64,000 nt of DNA from Streptomyces pristinaespiralis (GTDB lineage Bacteria > Actinomycetota > Actinomycetes > Streptomycetales > Streptomycetaceae): assembly GCF_001278075.1 (NCBI RefSeq), contig NZ_CP011340.1, positions 3,286,001 through 3,350,000 on the forward strand, given 5' to 3'. Below the pieces are notes generated by a model, which was not told the origin of the DNA, did not search any database, and saw nothing but the letters and a program-made list of their open reading frames with translations. This document shows, one piece after another, positions 45,053 to 54,247 of the stretch. The stretch's first letter is position 1, and the number at the start of each line of letters is the position of its first letter. Made by a program: the position numbers and the translations under genes.

Positions 45053-45286
45053 ATGGCTGCCAAGACGGAAGAGGCCGCGCTCGGTTACGAGCAGGCCCGT
45101 GACGAGCTGATCGAGGTCGTGCGCCGGCTGGAGGCCGGCGGCACCACGCTCGAGGAGTCGCTGGCGCTGTGGGAGCGCGGCGAGGAGCTGGCGAAGGTGT
45201 GCCGCCACTGGCTGGAGGGCGCCCGGGCGCGCCTGGACGCGGCCCTGGCGAAGCCGGACGAGGAGGGGGCGCCCGACGGCGCCTGA
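45053..45286 (+). CDS. xseB: Exodeoxyribonuclease VII small subunit
   Basis: The 77-residue acidic helical protein contains the family signature GYEQARDELIEVVRRLEAGG and LEESLALWERGEEL. It binds along the large subunit XseA as multiple copies and is needed for activity. ATG at 45053 follows GGTGGATC. It is the second gene of the xseA-xseB operon. Confidence 0.95.
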   Translation: MAAKTEEAALGYEQARDELIEVVRRLEAGGTTLEESLALWERGEELAKVCRHWLEGARARLDAALAKPDEEGAPDGA

Positions 45287-45989
45287 GGCCCCGCCGCCGG
45301 GCGCGACGAGCGCGCCCGGCGGCGGGGGCGCCTGGCTGCCGGGCCGGCGGGGGTGCCTGGCCGCCGGCCGGGGTGAGCGTGCCGGGCCGGCGCGATGGCG
45401 AAGGCGGCGCCCCGGAGGCGAACCAGGGGCCCCGGGACGGGGCAGGGACGGCGGAGACGAAGGCGGCTCCCAGGGTTGGACGCGGCGGCGCACGGACGCG
45501 GGGACACGGAAGCGGCGCCCGGGAGACGGACGCGCACCCACGGAAGCGGGGTGGGCGGGCCGACGAGTGATGGGCGGGAGGCTGCCGGTCGCGGGACGAA
45601 GGGCACCCCGGGCCGAAGAACGGCAGGAGCCCCGGACGCGGGCGCGGGGGCCGATGACCGCAGCGAGCGGCCGGGACGGACGCAGAGCCACCGAAGCGAG
45701 GCCGGGCACACGACGGGCGGATGGGCGAAGCCGCCACAGCGGGGCGAAGCGCACCGCCGGGCCGGAGGGCGGAGTCCCGGACGCGGACGCGGGGACCCGT
45801 GCCGAGGCGAGCGTCCGGAACGGGCGGCCGCGGGTGGCGGGTGAGCGGGCGGGGTGCCGCCGGGACGATCGACCGGCGATGGCGGCAGTGTGAGGACGGA
45901 CACATTCGGCATGTAGTTGAAATTTAATTCAATGCGACCGGGTTGGCAGCGTGCGTAAGGCTTTTTCACGCACGCGGAAGGTACGCCAC
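45287..45989. other. Low-complexity GC-rich intergenic region
   Basis: This 700-bp stretch is made of degenerate G-rich words (GGACGCGGGGAC, GAAGCGGCGCC, GGCCGGGC) with strong purine bias on the plus strand, and has long open frames in several frames of both strands. None shows a domain, a consistent codon bias or a plausible ribosome site, so I call no gene. Near its end lies an AT-rich operator-like palindrome at 45917. Confidence 0.7.
45917..45932. promoter_or_regulatory. AT-rich operator-like palindrome before the reductase gene
   Basis: TTGAAATTTAATTCAA is a palindrome of TTGAA half-sites in a region otherwise very rich in GC, 57 bp before the start codon. The form resembles sites of MarR-family regulators in actinobacteria. 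No MarR gene is adjacent. Confidence 0.65.
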
Positions 45990-46580
45990 ATGTCCCTCGT
46001 TCTTGACCCCGTCGCCCAGGACCTCCTCTTCCGTGAGGCCCGTACCGCCAACACGTTCACCGACGAGCCGGTGACCGAGGAGCAGGTCCAGGCGATCTAC
46101 GACCTGGTCAAGTTCGGTCCGACCGCCTTCAACCAGAGCCCGCTGCGCGTGGTGCTGGTCCGCTCCGCCGAGGCCCGTGAGCGCCTCGTCGGCCACATGG
46201 CCGAGGGCAACCAGGCGAAGACCGCTTCCGCCCCGCTGGTCGCGATCCTGGCGGCCGACAACGAGTTCCACGAGGAACTGCCGTCCCTGCTGCCGCACTT
46301 CCCGCAGGCCAAGGACATGTTCTTCAGCGAGCGCCCGGTGCGTGAGCAGGCCGCCGGCCTGAACGCCGCCCTTCAGGCCGCTTACTTCATCGTCGGCGTG
46401 CGCGCCGCCGGCCTGGCCGCCGGCCCGATGACGGGTTACGACGCCGCCGGCATCCAGAAGGAGTTCCTGGACGACGACCACACCCCGCTGATGGTCGTCA
46501 ACATCGGCAAGCCGGGCGACGACGCCTGGTTCCCGCGCTCCCCGCGTCTGTCCTACGAGGACGTCGTCACCACCGTCTGA
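45990..46580 (+). CDS. Malonic semialdehyde reductase-type (RutE-like) nitroreductase
   Basis: The 196-residue protein belongs to the FMN-dependent nitroreductase fold of the RutE type. It has the early TANTFTDEPVTEEQVQ, the FGPTAFNQSPLRVVLV region (FMN-binding) and the later AAYFIVGVRAAGLAAGPM. RutE enzymes reduce malonic semialdehyde in uracil degradation, but stand-alone copies are common and may act on other substrates. ATG at 45990 follows GGAAGG with about 8-nt spacing. An AT-rich palindrome upstream suggests regulated expression. A perfect terminator hairpin follows. Confidence 0.9.
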   Translation: MSLVLDPVAQDLLFREARTANTFTDEPVTEEQVQAIYDLVKFGPTAFNQSPLRVVLVRSAEARERLVGHMAEGNQAKTASAPLVAILAADNEFHEELPSLLPHFPQAKDMFFSERPVREQAAGLNAALQAAYFIVGVRAAGLAAGPMTGYDAAGIQKEFLDDDHTPLMVVNIGKPGDDAWFPRSPRLSYEDVVTTV

Positions 46581-46611
46581 GCGACGCGCCCTCAAGGGCC
46601 CGCACAGCACA

Positions 46612-46649
46612 CGAAGGCCGCCGCACCCGCAAGGGTGCGGCGGCCTTCG
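46612..46649. terminator. Perfect hairpin between the reductase and DUF4245 genes
   Basis: CGAAGGCCGCCGCACCC and GGGTGCGGCGGCCTTCG form a 17-bp perfect stem with a GCAA loop, suited to end both convergent transcripts. Confidence 0.93.
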
Positions 46650-46695
46650 CCGTACAAGACGCGTCCGCGCCGCGCGCGGGTCGCGACGCCGGGCG

Positions 46696-47304
46696 TCAGG
46701 AGCCGGCGGAGGGCTTCACCGACGGGCCGGTTGACGCGGACGGAGACGCGGAGGGCGACGCGGTACCGGCCGGCTCGCCGGCCTTCAGCGCCGCCGCCAT
46801 CTCGGCGAGCCGCTCGGGCCCCGCCGTGCCGGTGACCACCGTCGTCGAGCGGTCGTCCGTCAGCACCAGCGCGTCGTACTTCGGGCCGTCCCAGAACTGC
46901 CAGGCCCGTCCGGCCACCTGCTCGGTCCGGTCCGTCCTGACGGCGTCGTGCGTGACCTCCCGGACGTACTTGTCGGCGGGCCGGGCCGTGGACTGCTCCA
47001 CCGCCACGTACTGGTCCTGCGGGTCCAGGAAGCCGAGGTGCCAGGCGTGGGCCTTGGTGCGCTCGAAGGTCACCGAGGTCGCCCGCCACCCCTTGTCCAG
47101 CCCGTCGGGCGCCACCACCGGGTACGGGGCGGCGCGCTGCGCCGTCACCAGTTCGACGCGGTAGTCGACCGTCCTGATCGGGTCGGCGTTCTCGTCGTGC
47201 GGAACGAGCATGTAGATGCCCGCCACGACGACGCCGATCACCGCCATGGACTGGAACATGCCCCGGATCGTCTGCTTGCCTCGCATACCTGCCACGTCCA
47301 CCAT
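46696..47304 (-). CDS. DUF4245 membrane-anchored protein
   Basis: The 202-residue protein has one N-terminal hydrophobic helix (FQSMAVIGVVVAGIYMLV, about 17-34), then an extracytoplasmic domain of the DUF4245 family with a conserved Trp-rich section (GWRATSVTFER and AHAWHLGFLDPQ). It ends in a Ser/Pro-rich tail. It is an actinobacterial family with no assigned role, often placed next to glpX, as here. ATG at 47304 opens the frame, although ATG at 47286 would remove six residues. It is divergent from glpX. Confidence 0.87.
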   Translation of the reverse strand: MVDVAGMRGKQTIRGMFQSMAVIGVVVAGIYMLVPHDENADPIRTVDYRVELVTAQRAAPYPVVAPDGLDKGWRATSVTFERTKAHAWHLGFLDPQDQYVAVEQSTARPADKYVREVTHDAVRTDRTEQVAGRAWQFWDGPKYDALVLTDDRSTTVVTGTAGPERLAEMAAALKAGEPAGTASPSASPSASTGPSVKPSAGS

Positions 47305-47422
47305 GTTCGCATCCGGCAGGTCTGCTCATACGTGGCCCCCTCTGCTCATTATGTCGACGTACCGATAGAGTCGCCCCACCCTCTTTATTTACGGCCGTCG
47401 TCGTACAGAAAGGTGCGCTCCG

Positions 47423-48454
47423 ATGACCGAGAATCATCTGCCGTCCCAGCTCGAGGTCTCTCCCGAGGCCCCCGACCGCAACCTCGCCCTGGAGCTCGTC
47501 CGGGTCACCGAGGCCGCCGCCATGGCCGCCGGCCGCTGGGTCGGGCGTGGTGAGAAGAACGGCGCCGACGGCGCCGCGGTCAAGGCCATGCGGACCCTCG
47601 TCTCCACCGTCTCCATGAACGGCGTCGTCGTCATCGGGGAAGGCGAGAAGGACGAGGCCCCGATGCTGTTCAACGGCGAGCGGATCGGTGACGGGACCGG
47701 CGCCGAGTGCGACATCGCCGTCGACCCGATCGACGGCACCACGCTGACGGCCAAGGGCATGCCCAACGCCATCGCCGTCCTTGCCGCCGCCGACCGCGGC
47801 ACCATGTTCGACCCGTCCGCCGTGTTCTACATGGACAAGCTGGTCACCGGCCCCGAGGCCGCCGACTACGTCGACATCAACGCCCCCGTGTCCGTCAACA
47901 TCCGGCGGGTCGCCAAGGCGAAGCACTCCTCGCCCGAGGACGTCACCGTCGTCATCCTCGACCGCCCCCGCCACGAGGGGATCGTCAAGGAGATCCGCGA
48001 GACCGGCGCACGCATCAAGTTCATCTCGGACGGCGATGTCGCCGGTTCGATCATGGCCGTCAAGGAGGGCACCGGCGTCGACCTGCTGCTGGGCATCGGC
48101 GGCACGCCCGAGGGCATCATCTCGGCGTGCGCCATCAAGTGCCTGGGCGGTGTGATCCAGGGCAAGCTGTGGCCGAAGGACGACGCGGAGCGGCAGCGCG
48201 CGATCGACGCGGGCCACGACCTGGACCGCGTCCTGAGCACCGACGACCTGGTCTCCGGCGAGAACGTCTTCTTCGTCGCCACCGGCATCACGGACGGCGA
48301 GCTGCTGCGCGGCGTGCGCTACCGCGCGGAGACCGCGATCACCCAGTCCCTGGTGATGCGCTCCAAGTCGGGCACCATCCGGCAGATCGACTCCACCCAC
48401 CGGCTGTCGAAGCTCCGGGCGTACAGCCAGATCGACTTCGACCGCGCGCAGTAG
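47423..48454 (+). CDS. glpX: Class II fructose-1,6-bisphosphatase
   Basis: The 343-residue protein has the GlpX motifs: [11 protein letters not shown] (metal-binding Glu residues, about 75), the inositol-phosphatase-like [11 protein letters not shown] (about 95), and [16 protein letters not shown] (about 225). It removes the 1-phosphate of fructose 1,6-bisphosphate in gluconeogenesis and is the main such enzyme in actinobacteria. ATG at 47423 follows GAAAGG. The 118-bp divergent region to the DUF4245 gene has a repeated TCTGCTCAT word. Confidence 0.97.
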   Translation: MTENHLPSQLEVSPEAPDRNLALELVRVTEAAAMAAGRWVGRGEKNGADGAAVKAMRTLVSTVSMNGVVVIGEGEKDEAPMLFNGERIGDGTGAECDIAVDPIDGTTLTAKGMPNAIAVLAAADRGTMFDPSAVFYMDKLVTGPEAADYVDINAPVSVNIRRVAKAKHSSPEDVTVVILDRPRHEGIVKEIRETGARIKFISDGDVAGSIMAVKEGTGVDLLLGIGGTPEGIISACAIKCLGGVIQGKLWPKDDAERQRAIDAGHDLDRVLSTDDLVSGENVFFVATGITDGELLRGVRYRAETAITQSLVMRSKSGTIRQIDSTHRLSKLRAYSQIDFDRAQ

Positions 48455-48505
48455 CCCGCGGCCGACGACGCCGGCGGGTACGAGCACTCGCGTCGGAGCA
48501 GGCAT

Positions 48506-48546
48506 ACGGAAGGGGCGCCCTATGTGCGGGGGCGCCCCGTTTCCGT
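48506..48546. terminator. Hairpin after glpX
   Basis: ACGGAAGGGGCGCCC pairs with GGGCGCCCCGTTTCCGT with minor bulges. It lies between the convergent glpX and WhiB-like genes. Confidence 0.8.
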
Positions 48547-48560
48547 GCCGTCTTGGCGGA

Positions 48561-48914
48561 TCAGGCCGCTGAGGCCGACTTCTTCAGCTCGATGTCGCGG
48601 CGCCTGCGCCGGGCCAGCACCACGCGGCGCTCCGCCGCGGTGAGGCCGCCCCACACGCCGTACGGCTCGGGCTGGAGCAGTGCGTGCTCACGGCACTCCA
48701 CCATCACCGGGCAGCGGGCGCAGACCCTCTTCGCGGCTTCCTCACGCGACAGCCTCTCGGCCGTCGGCTCCTTGGAGGGCGCGAAGAACAGTCCCGCCTC
48801 GTCCCGGCGGCACACCGCCTCCGCGTGCCAGGGACCTGCCTGGTCCTCCCGGGCAGGAATGCGCTGGTGCGGCACGGCGGCCACCTGCAAGGACTGATGC
48901 GGCAGTTGCAGCAC
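48561..48914 (-). CDS. WhiB-like iron-sulphur transcription factor
   Basis: The 117-residue protein has the four-Cys cluster signature of Wbl proteins: one Cys in EAVCRRDEAG (about 35), then CARCPVMVEC (about 65-74), followed by the GVWGGLTAAER beta-turn motif and a basic tail (ARRRRRDIELKK). Wbl proteins bind the primary sigma factor region 4 and, through the basic tail, DNA. They control development and redox responses in Streptomyces. The paralogue cannot be fixed from sequence alone. Initiation is at ATG 48914. Confidence 0.94.
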   Translation of the reverse strand: MLQLPHQSLQVAAVPHQRIPAREDQAGPWHAEAVCRRDEAGLFFAPSKEPTAERLSREEAAKRVCARCPVMVECREHALLQPEPYGVWGGLTAAERRVVLARRRRRDIELKKSASAA

Positions 48915-49102
48915 GGTCTACTCCTGACGACGGGATTCGCGAGCGAGAGACGATGCAGCAGTCCCTACCCGCTGTGCGCACGCCTATGCACTGAGTGGCA
49001 CTGAGTTCCGACGCACGGAATTGCGGATCGGCGCGTGCGGCGCGAAAGCGCCCCCCGGGCCCTGCCGCGCCCGACCGTGCCCGCCCCTCGCCCCCGAGTC
49101 CG

Positions 49103-49795
49103 TCAGTGCAGGTGCTTGCGCAGCCGGTCGTGGAGGTCGGAGATCCGGCGGCCGCGCTTCGGCTTCGCCTCGACATTGCCGAAAATCGTGTAGCCGTTGA
49201 CGACGACCACCGGCGCCTCGGGATCGGCGGCCTCCAGCGTCACGACCTCGAAGTTGCCGAAGATGCCGGTCCCGCTGCCGCGCAGGGAGATGTTCTCGGG
49301 GACGCGCACCTCGACGTTGCCGAAGATCGAGGTCGCGTTGATCACGGAGAGCCGCTGTCCGTAGAGGGCCTCGGTGAGGTCGATCTCGATGTTCCCGAAG
49401 AGCGAGAAGGCGTTCGTCCTGCGGCCCACCCGCCAACGGCCCTTACGGGTCGAGCTGGAGAAGACGGCGACGAGGTTCTCCGCCGGGCCGCCCGGGTCCG
49501 CCGGGTCGTCGTAGGCGCGAACGGGGGCGCCTTCGGCACGCGGGCCCGCGGCGGGCAGGTCCGCCACGATCGGCTCCAGCTCGCCCACGGTCTTGGCGCG
49601 GTAGACCGCGTCGATGCGCTCCGAGTGCTCCTCGGCGTCCAGCCGGCCCTCGGCCAGGGCGTCGCGAAGGATGTCCGCGATCCGGTCGCGGTCGGCGTCG
49701 GAGGCACGGATGGCGCCGCCCGGGGCCGGCGAGGCGGCCGGCTTCAGGGGCCGCTCGGGGCCGGAGGCCGCTGAATCATGCTTGTCGAGGTCCAC
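49103..49795 (-). CDS. DUF1707 protein with LiaF-like beta-helix domain
   Basis: The 230-residue protein has a DUF1707 domain (about 28-80: IRASDADRDRIADIL, with YRAKTVGELEPIVADL) and a C-terminal LiaF/DUF2154-like domain with the repeated FGN turns (SLFGNIEID, SIFGNVEVR, GIFGNFEVV, TIFGNVEAK) of a right-handed beta-helix. Such proteins are cytoplasmic in this form, as no membrane segment is seen. Related domains occur in envelope-stress regulators. GTG at 49795 opens the frame. Confidence 0.87.
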   Translation of the reverse strand: MDLDKHDSAASGPERPLKPAASPAPGGAIRASDADRDRIADILRDALAEGRLDAEEHSERIDAVYRAKTVGELEPIVADLPAAGPRAEGAPVRAYDDPADPGGPAENLVAVFSSSTRKGRWRVGRRTNAFSLFGNIEIDLTEALYGQRLSVINATSIFGNVEVRVPENISLRGSGTGIFGNFEVVTLEAADPEAPVVVVNGYTIFGNVEAKPKRGRRISDLHDRLRKHLH

Positions 49796-50246
49796 GGCAC
49801 CAGCCTAGCGAAACGCGATAGATCGCGACTAGTGGCCCACGCCGTTCCGGCCGAAGGCGGCCACCCGGCCGGACGAGAGCCGGCACCCGAGCCACCCCGT
49901 TGCAGGTCTGGCGGAAACCGGCCTGGCGGGAACCCGCCGCCCGCTCCGGAGTTTCCGCGGCATCCGCCTCTGGCAGTGTCCCGCTGGGGCTCCGTCGTAC
50001 ACGGGGCCGGCAGCGGTGGGCGGCCGGACGCGGCCGACGCGCGAGGCGGACGCGAGGCCGGACGCGGCCGCGGCGAGGGGTCGCCGGCCGCGAGGCAGAA
50101 AGCCGACCGGCCGCAGGAGTGCGCCGCCGGTCGGGGGCGCAGGAGCCGGCCGGCGGCGAGAGGGCGTGGCCGGTGCGCGAGGGGGTCGAGCCGTCGGCCC
50201 AAGCACTGTGAGCGCCCGGCGGGGCGGGTCATGAGGAGGCGGGGCG
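49796..50246. other. Intergenic region with GC-rich low-complexity words
   Basis: This 450-bp divergent gap is filled with repeated GGCCGGACGCGGCC-like and GCGAGGCGGACGC words. Open frames on both strands are spurious. It must contain promoters for both divergent genes, which I cannot place. Confidence 0.6.
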
Positions 50247-51311
50247 ATGCTCGAAAGTCTGGGACTCGACGCCGTGCAGGAGCAGGTCTACGTCTGCCTG
50301 CTCAGAGCTCCGGCGAACGACGCGACGGCCGTGGCGGCCCGCACCGGGATCGCCGCGGAGGAGGTGATCCCGGCACTCGCCCGGCTGGAGGCGGAAGGGC
50401 TGGTGACCCGGCGCCCCGGCCGGCCCGCCGGCTACCACGCGGCGCCGCCCGACGTCACGTTGAACCTGATGGTGCTGCAACGTCTGGACGAGGTACGACG
50501 GGTGCAGCTCGCGGTCGAACGCCTCGCCGCCGAGCACCGCGCGCACGGACAGAGCGGCTCGGGCGCCGAGCCCGTGGAGGCCCTGGAAGGGGCGGCCGCG
50601 ATAGCGGACCGCTACCGCCAGATCCAGCGCGGCGCCAAGGAAGTGTCGAGCCTCGTCGCCGGCCCGGCCGTGGTGGTGACCGCCTCGGACAACACCGGGC
50701 AACGGGACGCCCTGCGGGCCGGGGTGCGCTACCGGGCGGCGTACGAACGGGCCACGCTCGAACTCGACAGCGTGGACAACCCGTTGCTGCTGGAGGAGTG
50801 GGCCGCCCTCGGCGAGGAGATGCGCGTCACGCCGGAGGTCCCCCTGAAGCTGGTCATCGCCGACCGGCGCATCGCCCTGGCACTCCCCCGCCGGCAGGCC
50901 CCGGGGGCGCCGGTCGGGCTCGTGGTGCGCACCGGCATCCTCCTGGAGGCCCTCAACTGGCTCTTCGACCGGATCTGGGCGACGGCCCTGCCGGTGCCCG
51001 CGGCCCTGGCAGCCGTGCCGGAGGGGCCGTTGTCGGTGTCGGACCGGCGGCTGCTGTCGCTGTTGCTGACGGGCTGCACGGACCAGGCCATCGCGTCGCA
51101 GTGGGGCGTGAGCATGCGCACGGTGCAGCGGCGCGTGCAGCGCCTCATCGCTCTGGCCGGTGTGCAGACCCGCCTCCAACTGGGCTGGCAGGCCGCCCGC
51201 CTGGGTGGATCGAGCCGTCGGAGCGGGACGCCGGAGAGTGACGCGCGGCGGTGTGCGACCCGGCCGCACGGGGCCATGGGGGCGGTGCCGGACGGGCTGT
51301 CGCATTTGTGA
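50247..51311 (+). CDS. TrmB-LuxR type transcriptional regulator
   Basis: The 354-residue protein joins an N-terminal TrmB-like winged helix (about 5-75: LGLDAVQEQVYVCLLRAP and ALARLEAEGLVTRRPGRPAG) to a central helical linker, a ligand-type domain and a C-terminal LuxR helix-turn-helix (about 275-335: LSLLLTGCTDQAIASQWGVS). Actinobacteria have many such regulators with unknown effectors. ATG at 50247 follows GAGGCGGGGC. It is 91 bp from the secreted subtilase gene in the same direction and might control it. The C-terminal tail (last about 30 residues) is disordered and Arg-rich. Confidence 0.87.
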   Translation: MLESLGLDAVQEQVYVCLLRAPANDATAVAARTGIAAEEVIPALARLEAEGLVTRRPGRPAGYHAAPPDVTLNLMVLQRLDEVRRVQLAVERLAAEHRAHGQSGSGAEPVEALEGAAAIADRYRQIQRGAKEVSSLVAGPAVVVTASDNTGQRDALRAGVRYRAAYERATLELDSVDNPLLLEEWAALGEEMRVTPEVPLKLVIADRRIALALPRRQAPGAPVGLVVRTGILLEALNWLFDRIWATALPVPAALAAVPEGPLSVSDRRLLSLLLTGCTDQAIASQWGVSMRTVQRRVQRLIALAGVQTRLQLGWQAARLGGSSRRSGTPESDARRCATRPHGAMGAVPDGLSHL

Positions 51312-51408
51312 CAGGACGCCAACGCGACAGCCGCAGGGGCTGATGAGGGAGCGTCATCACCTGCCAGTGTGACGGCCGTTCGCAGCCCCCGAGTGCTGAA
51401 GGATGACC

Positions 51409-54081
51409 ATGTCCCGTCCTCGCTCCACCGCCACGAACCAGAGAGCCGGGCGCGGCGCCGTCGCGATCGCGACAGCGCTGCTCGCCGCCGGGACCCTGGC
51501 CCTGACCGCTCTGCCGGCGCAGGCGACCCCTGCCGCCGCCGAGCCCGACGTGTCCGCCGCCGCGACGCCGTCCGCCGACAAGCTCGGCGGCCACGACCGC
51601 GCCCTGCTCGCGACCTACCGCAAGCAGCACCTCGCCCGTACCACCATGAAGAACGCCGACCGCGCGGTCCCGGACTTCGCGACGCTGCTGGTCGCCGTCC
51701 GGGAAGGCCGGACAGCCGAGGCGGAGCGAGCGCTCGCGGACCTCGGCATCCGGACGACGCGCACCGATTCGGCCGTGGGCTACATCAAGGCCAACGTGCC
51801 GTTCGGCATGGTGGACCGGGTCGCCGCGATCGAGGACGTCGTCGCCGTCGACGTGGACGAACTGCTGAAGATCGACGAGGTCCGTCCGGAGGGGGCGGAC
51901 ACCGTGGCCGCCGCCGACGGGCAGGGACCACAGGCGCCTTCCGCGAAGACCCCTGACAGCAACGCCTACATGCCGACCCGGGAGACCGGTTCGGTGGAGT
52001 TCAAGGAGGACAACCCCTCCTACGACGGCCGCGGCGTCACGATCGGCATCATGGACACGGGGGTCGACCCGACCCATCCGGCGCTCGCGAGAACCACCAC
52101 CGGGGAGCGCAAACTCGTCGACACGGTCGCCGGGACCGACCCGCGCAACTTCATCGACCTGCTCTTCGACGCGACCTGGCAGAACCTGTCGTCGGCGACC
52201 AGGGTGTCCGGGCCGGTCTTCACCGACCAGGTCCGCGGCGAGACGTGGAAGGCGCCGGACTCGGCCGACCTGCGCATCGGCCTGCGTCCGATCCAGCTGC
52301 CCCAGGGAGCCACCGTCGTACCGACGCTGGTGCGCGAGTCGGACTCCGCGGTGTGGGTGGACACCGACCTCGACCACGACTTCACCGACGAGGAACTGCT
52401 GCGCCCGTACCGGGAGAAGCAGCAGGTCGCCCACTTCGGGACCGACGACCCGACGACGCCGGCCGACGAGCGGATACCGTTCACCGTCCAGGTCAGGGAC
52501 GACTTCTTCCCCGGCACGGTCAGCGTCAACGTGAACATCATCACCGAGGCGCACGGCACCCACGTCGCGGGCATCACGGCGGCCAACGGCATGTTCGGCG
52601 GCCGGATGGACGGCCAGGCGCCGGGTGCCCGGCTGGTCTCGATGCGTGCCTGCCACTCCTTCGGGTGCTCCAGCGCCGCGCTGACCGACGGCATGATCGA
52701 CCTCGCCACGAAGCACGGCGTCGATGTGATCAACATGTCCATCGGCGCGTCGCCCGAGTTCAACGACGGGCAGAGCGCCCGCGCCCTCGTCTACAACCGG
52801 CTGATCGACGAGTCCGGCGTTCAGCTCTTCATCTCCGCCGGCAATTCGGGCGCCGGCGTGAACACGGTCGGTGACCCGACGGCCGCCGACAAGGTCGTCA
52901 GCGTCGGCGCGTCCGTCTCCCGGGCGACATGGTGGGCGAACTACGGCTCGCAGGTGCGGGACGGGCTGGGCGTCTTCCCGTTCTCGTCGCGCGGACCGCG
53001 TGAGGACGGCGGCTTCAAGCCGGACCTGACCGCTCCCGGCGCGGCCGTGTCCACCGTCCCCGACTGGCTGCCCAACTCGTCCGTCGCCGAGACCGGCTAC
53101 ACCCTGCCCGTCGGCTACTCGATGATGAACGGGACCTCGATGGCGTCCCCGCAGGCCACCGGGGCGGCCGCCCTGCTGCTGTCGGCAGCCGCCCAGCGCG
53201 GTGTGAGCGCCGGCCCCGAGGAGCTGCGCTCCGCGCTGTACTCCTCGGCCCGGTACAACGACACGGTGCCGGCCGTGGCCCAGGGCCGCGGCGCGCTCCA
53301 CGTGGCGGGCGCGTGGACCTACCTGTCCCGTAACGCCACCGCTGTCGACGCGGTGAGCGTCAGCGCTCCCGTGTGCACGCCGCTGTCGGGCGGTCTGGTC
53401 ACCCCGCACACCGGCAGCGGTGTGTTCAACAGCTGCGCTCCGGGCAGCGGCGGCCAGGGCGTCGGTGAATCGCGTACATACGACGTGACCCTGACGCGCA
53501 CGTCGGGCCCGGACCGGGCGGTGCCCTACCTCCTGACCCTGACGGGCGACGACGGGACCTTCTCGGTGCCCCGTACGGTCATGCTCGGCCTGAACGAGCC
53601 GACCGTCGTGAAGGTCGTCGCGGAGCCGTCCTCCCAGGGCGTGCACAGCGCGCTCCTGCGGATCGACAACCCGGGGACCACGGCCACCGAGCAGACGGCG
53701 ATGCTGGCCGTGGAGGCGGCGACGCCGCTGGCTGCGGGCACCACGTACGAGGTGACCGGCGTCGCCGAGCGCAACGGCACGGTCCACTACACCGTCGCCG
53801 TGCCGGCGGGCACCACGGCGCTGAACGTGAAGCTGGACGGCCTCGCCGACGGCAGCCACACCCGCTGGTGGGCGTTCCGGCCGACCGGCGTCAGCGGCGA
53901 GTCCGCCGCGCCCGGCTCGCTGTCCTGCTACTCCGGCTACCTGGGCGGGAACGGCTGTGACCCGGCCGCCCGCACCTACAAGGCCCCGGCGGCGGGTGTC
54001 TGGGAGCTGGTCGTGGAGTCCCGGCGCACGTCCGCGCTCCTCGACAACCCGTACCGGCTGACGGCGACCGTCACCAAGTAG
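51409..54081 (+). CDS. Large secreted subtilisin-family serine protease
   Basis: The 890-residue protein has a signal peptide (cleavage near LPAQA, about 39), a propeptide-like segment, an S8 catalytic domain (about 200-620) and C-terminal beta-rich domains. The catalytic Asp is in GIMDTGVDPT, His in EAHGTHVAGI and Ser in MNGTSMASPQ. An insertion of about 160 residues separates Asp and His, as in the C5a-peptidase/TPP-II branch. It should act outside the cell. ATG at 51409 has AAGG 6 nt upstream; the ATG at 51403 abuts it. It is a different subfamily from the subtilase at 9275. Confidence 0.94.
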   Translation: MSRPRSTATNQRAGRGAVAIATALLAAGTLALTALPAQATPAAAEPDVSAAATPSADKLGGHDRALLATYRKQHLARTTMKNADRAVPDFATLLVAVREGRTAEAERALADLGIRTTRTDSAVGYIKANVPFGMVDRVAAIEDVVAVDVDELLKIDEVRPEGADTVAAADGQGPQAPSAKTPDSNAYMPTRETGSVEFKEDNPSYDGRGVTIGIMDTGVDPTHPALARTTTGERKLVDTVAGTDPRNFIDLLFDATWQNLSSATRVSGPVFTDQVRGETWKAPDSADLRIGLRPIQLPQGATVVPTLVRESDSAVWVDTDLDHDFTDEELLRPYREKQQVAHFGTDDPTTPADERIPFTVQVRDDFFPGTVSVNVNIITEAHGTHVAGITAANGMFGGRMDGQAPGARLVSMRACHSFGCSSAALTDGMIDLATKHGVDVINMSIGASPEFNDGQSARALVYNRLIDESGVQLFISAGNSGAGVNTVGDPTAADKVVSVGASVSRATWWANYGSQVRDGLGVFPFSSRGPREDGGFKPDLTAPGAAVSTVPDWLPNSSVAETGYTLPVGYSMMNGTSMASPQATGAAALLLSAAAQRGVSAGPEELRSALYSSARYNDTVPAVAQGRGALHVAGAWTYLSRNATAVDAVSVSAPVCTPLSGGLVTPHTGSGVFNSCAPGSGGQGVGESRTYDVTLTRTSGPDRAVPYLLTLTGDDGTFSVPRTVMLGLNEPTVVKVVAEPSSQGVHSALLRIDNPGTTATEQTAMLAVEAATPLAAGTTYEVTGVAERNGTVHYTVAVPAGTTALNVKLDGLADGSHTRWWAFRPTGVSGESAAPGSLSCYSGYLGGNGCDPAARTYKAPAAGVWELVVESRRTSALLDNPYRLTATVTK

Positions 54082-54247
54082 GGCCGCCCGCGGCACCACC
54101 GCGTCCACCGCCCGCGCGGTCCCGGTTCCGGGCAAGATCCCGGCAAGTGAGCCTTACCTCACAGAATCGGGCCCGCGCGGGCGTCTTACGCTGGATGGCG
54201 CTGCCAACGAAGGCACGCTGCTGTCTGCGAAGTGAGGAATGGGCGAA

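Noticed and set aside
44918..45969. Several long minus-strand frames over xseB and the following gap
   Set aside because: They are Pro/Arg-rich, overlap each other and xseB, and have no ribosome sites or domains.
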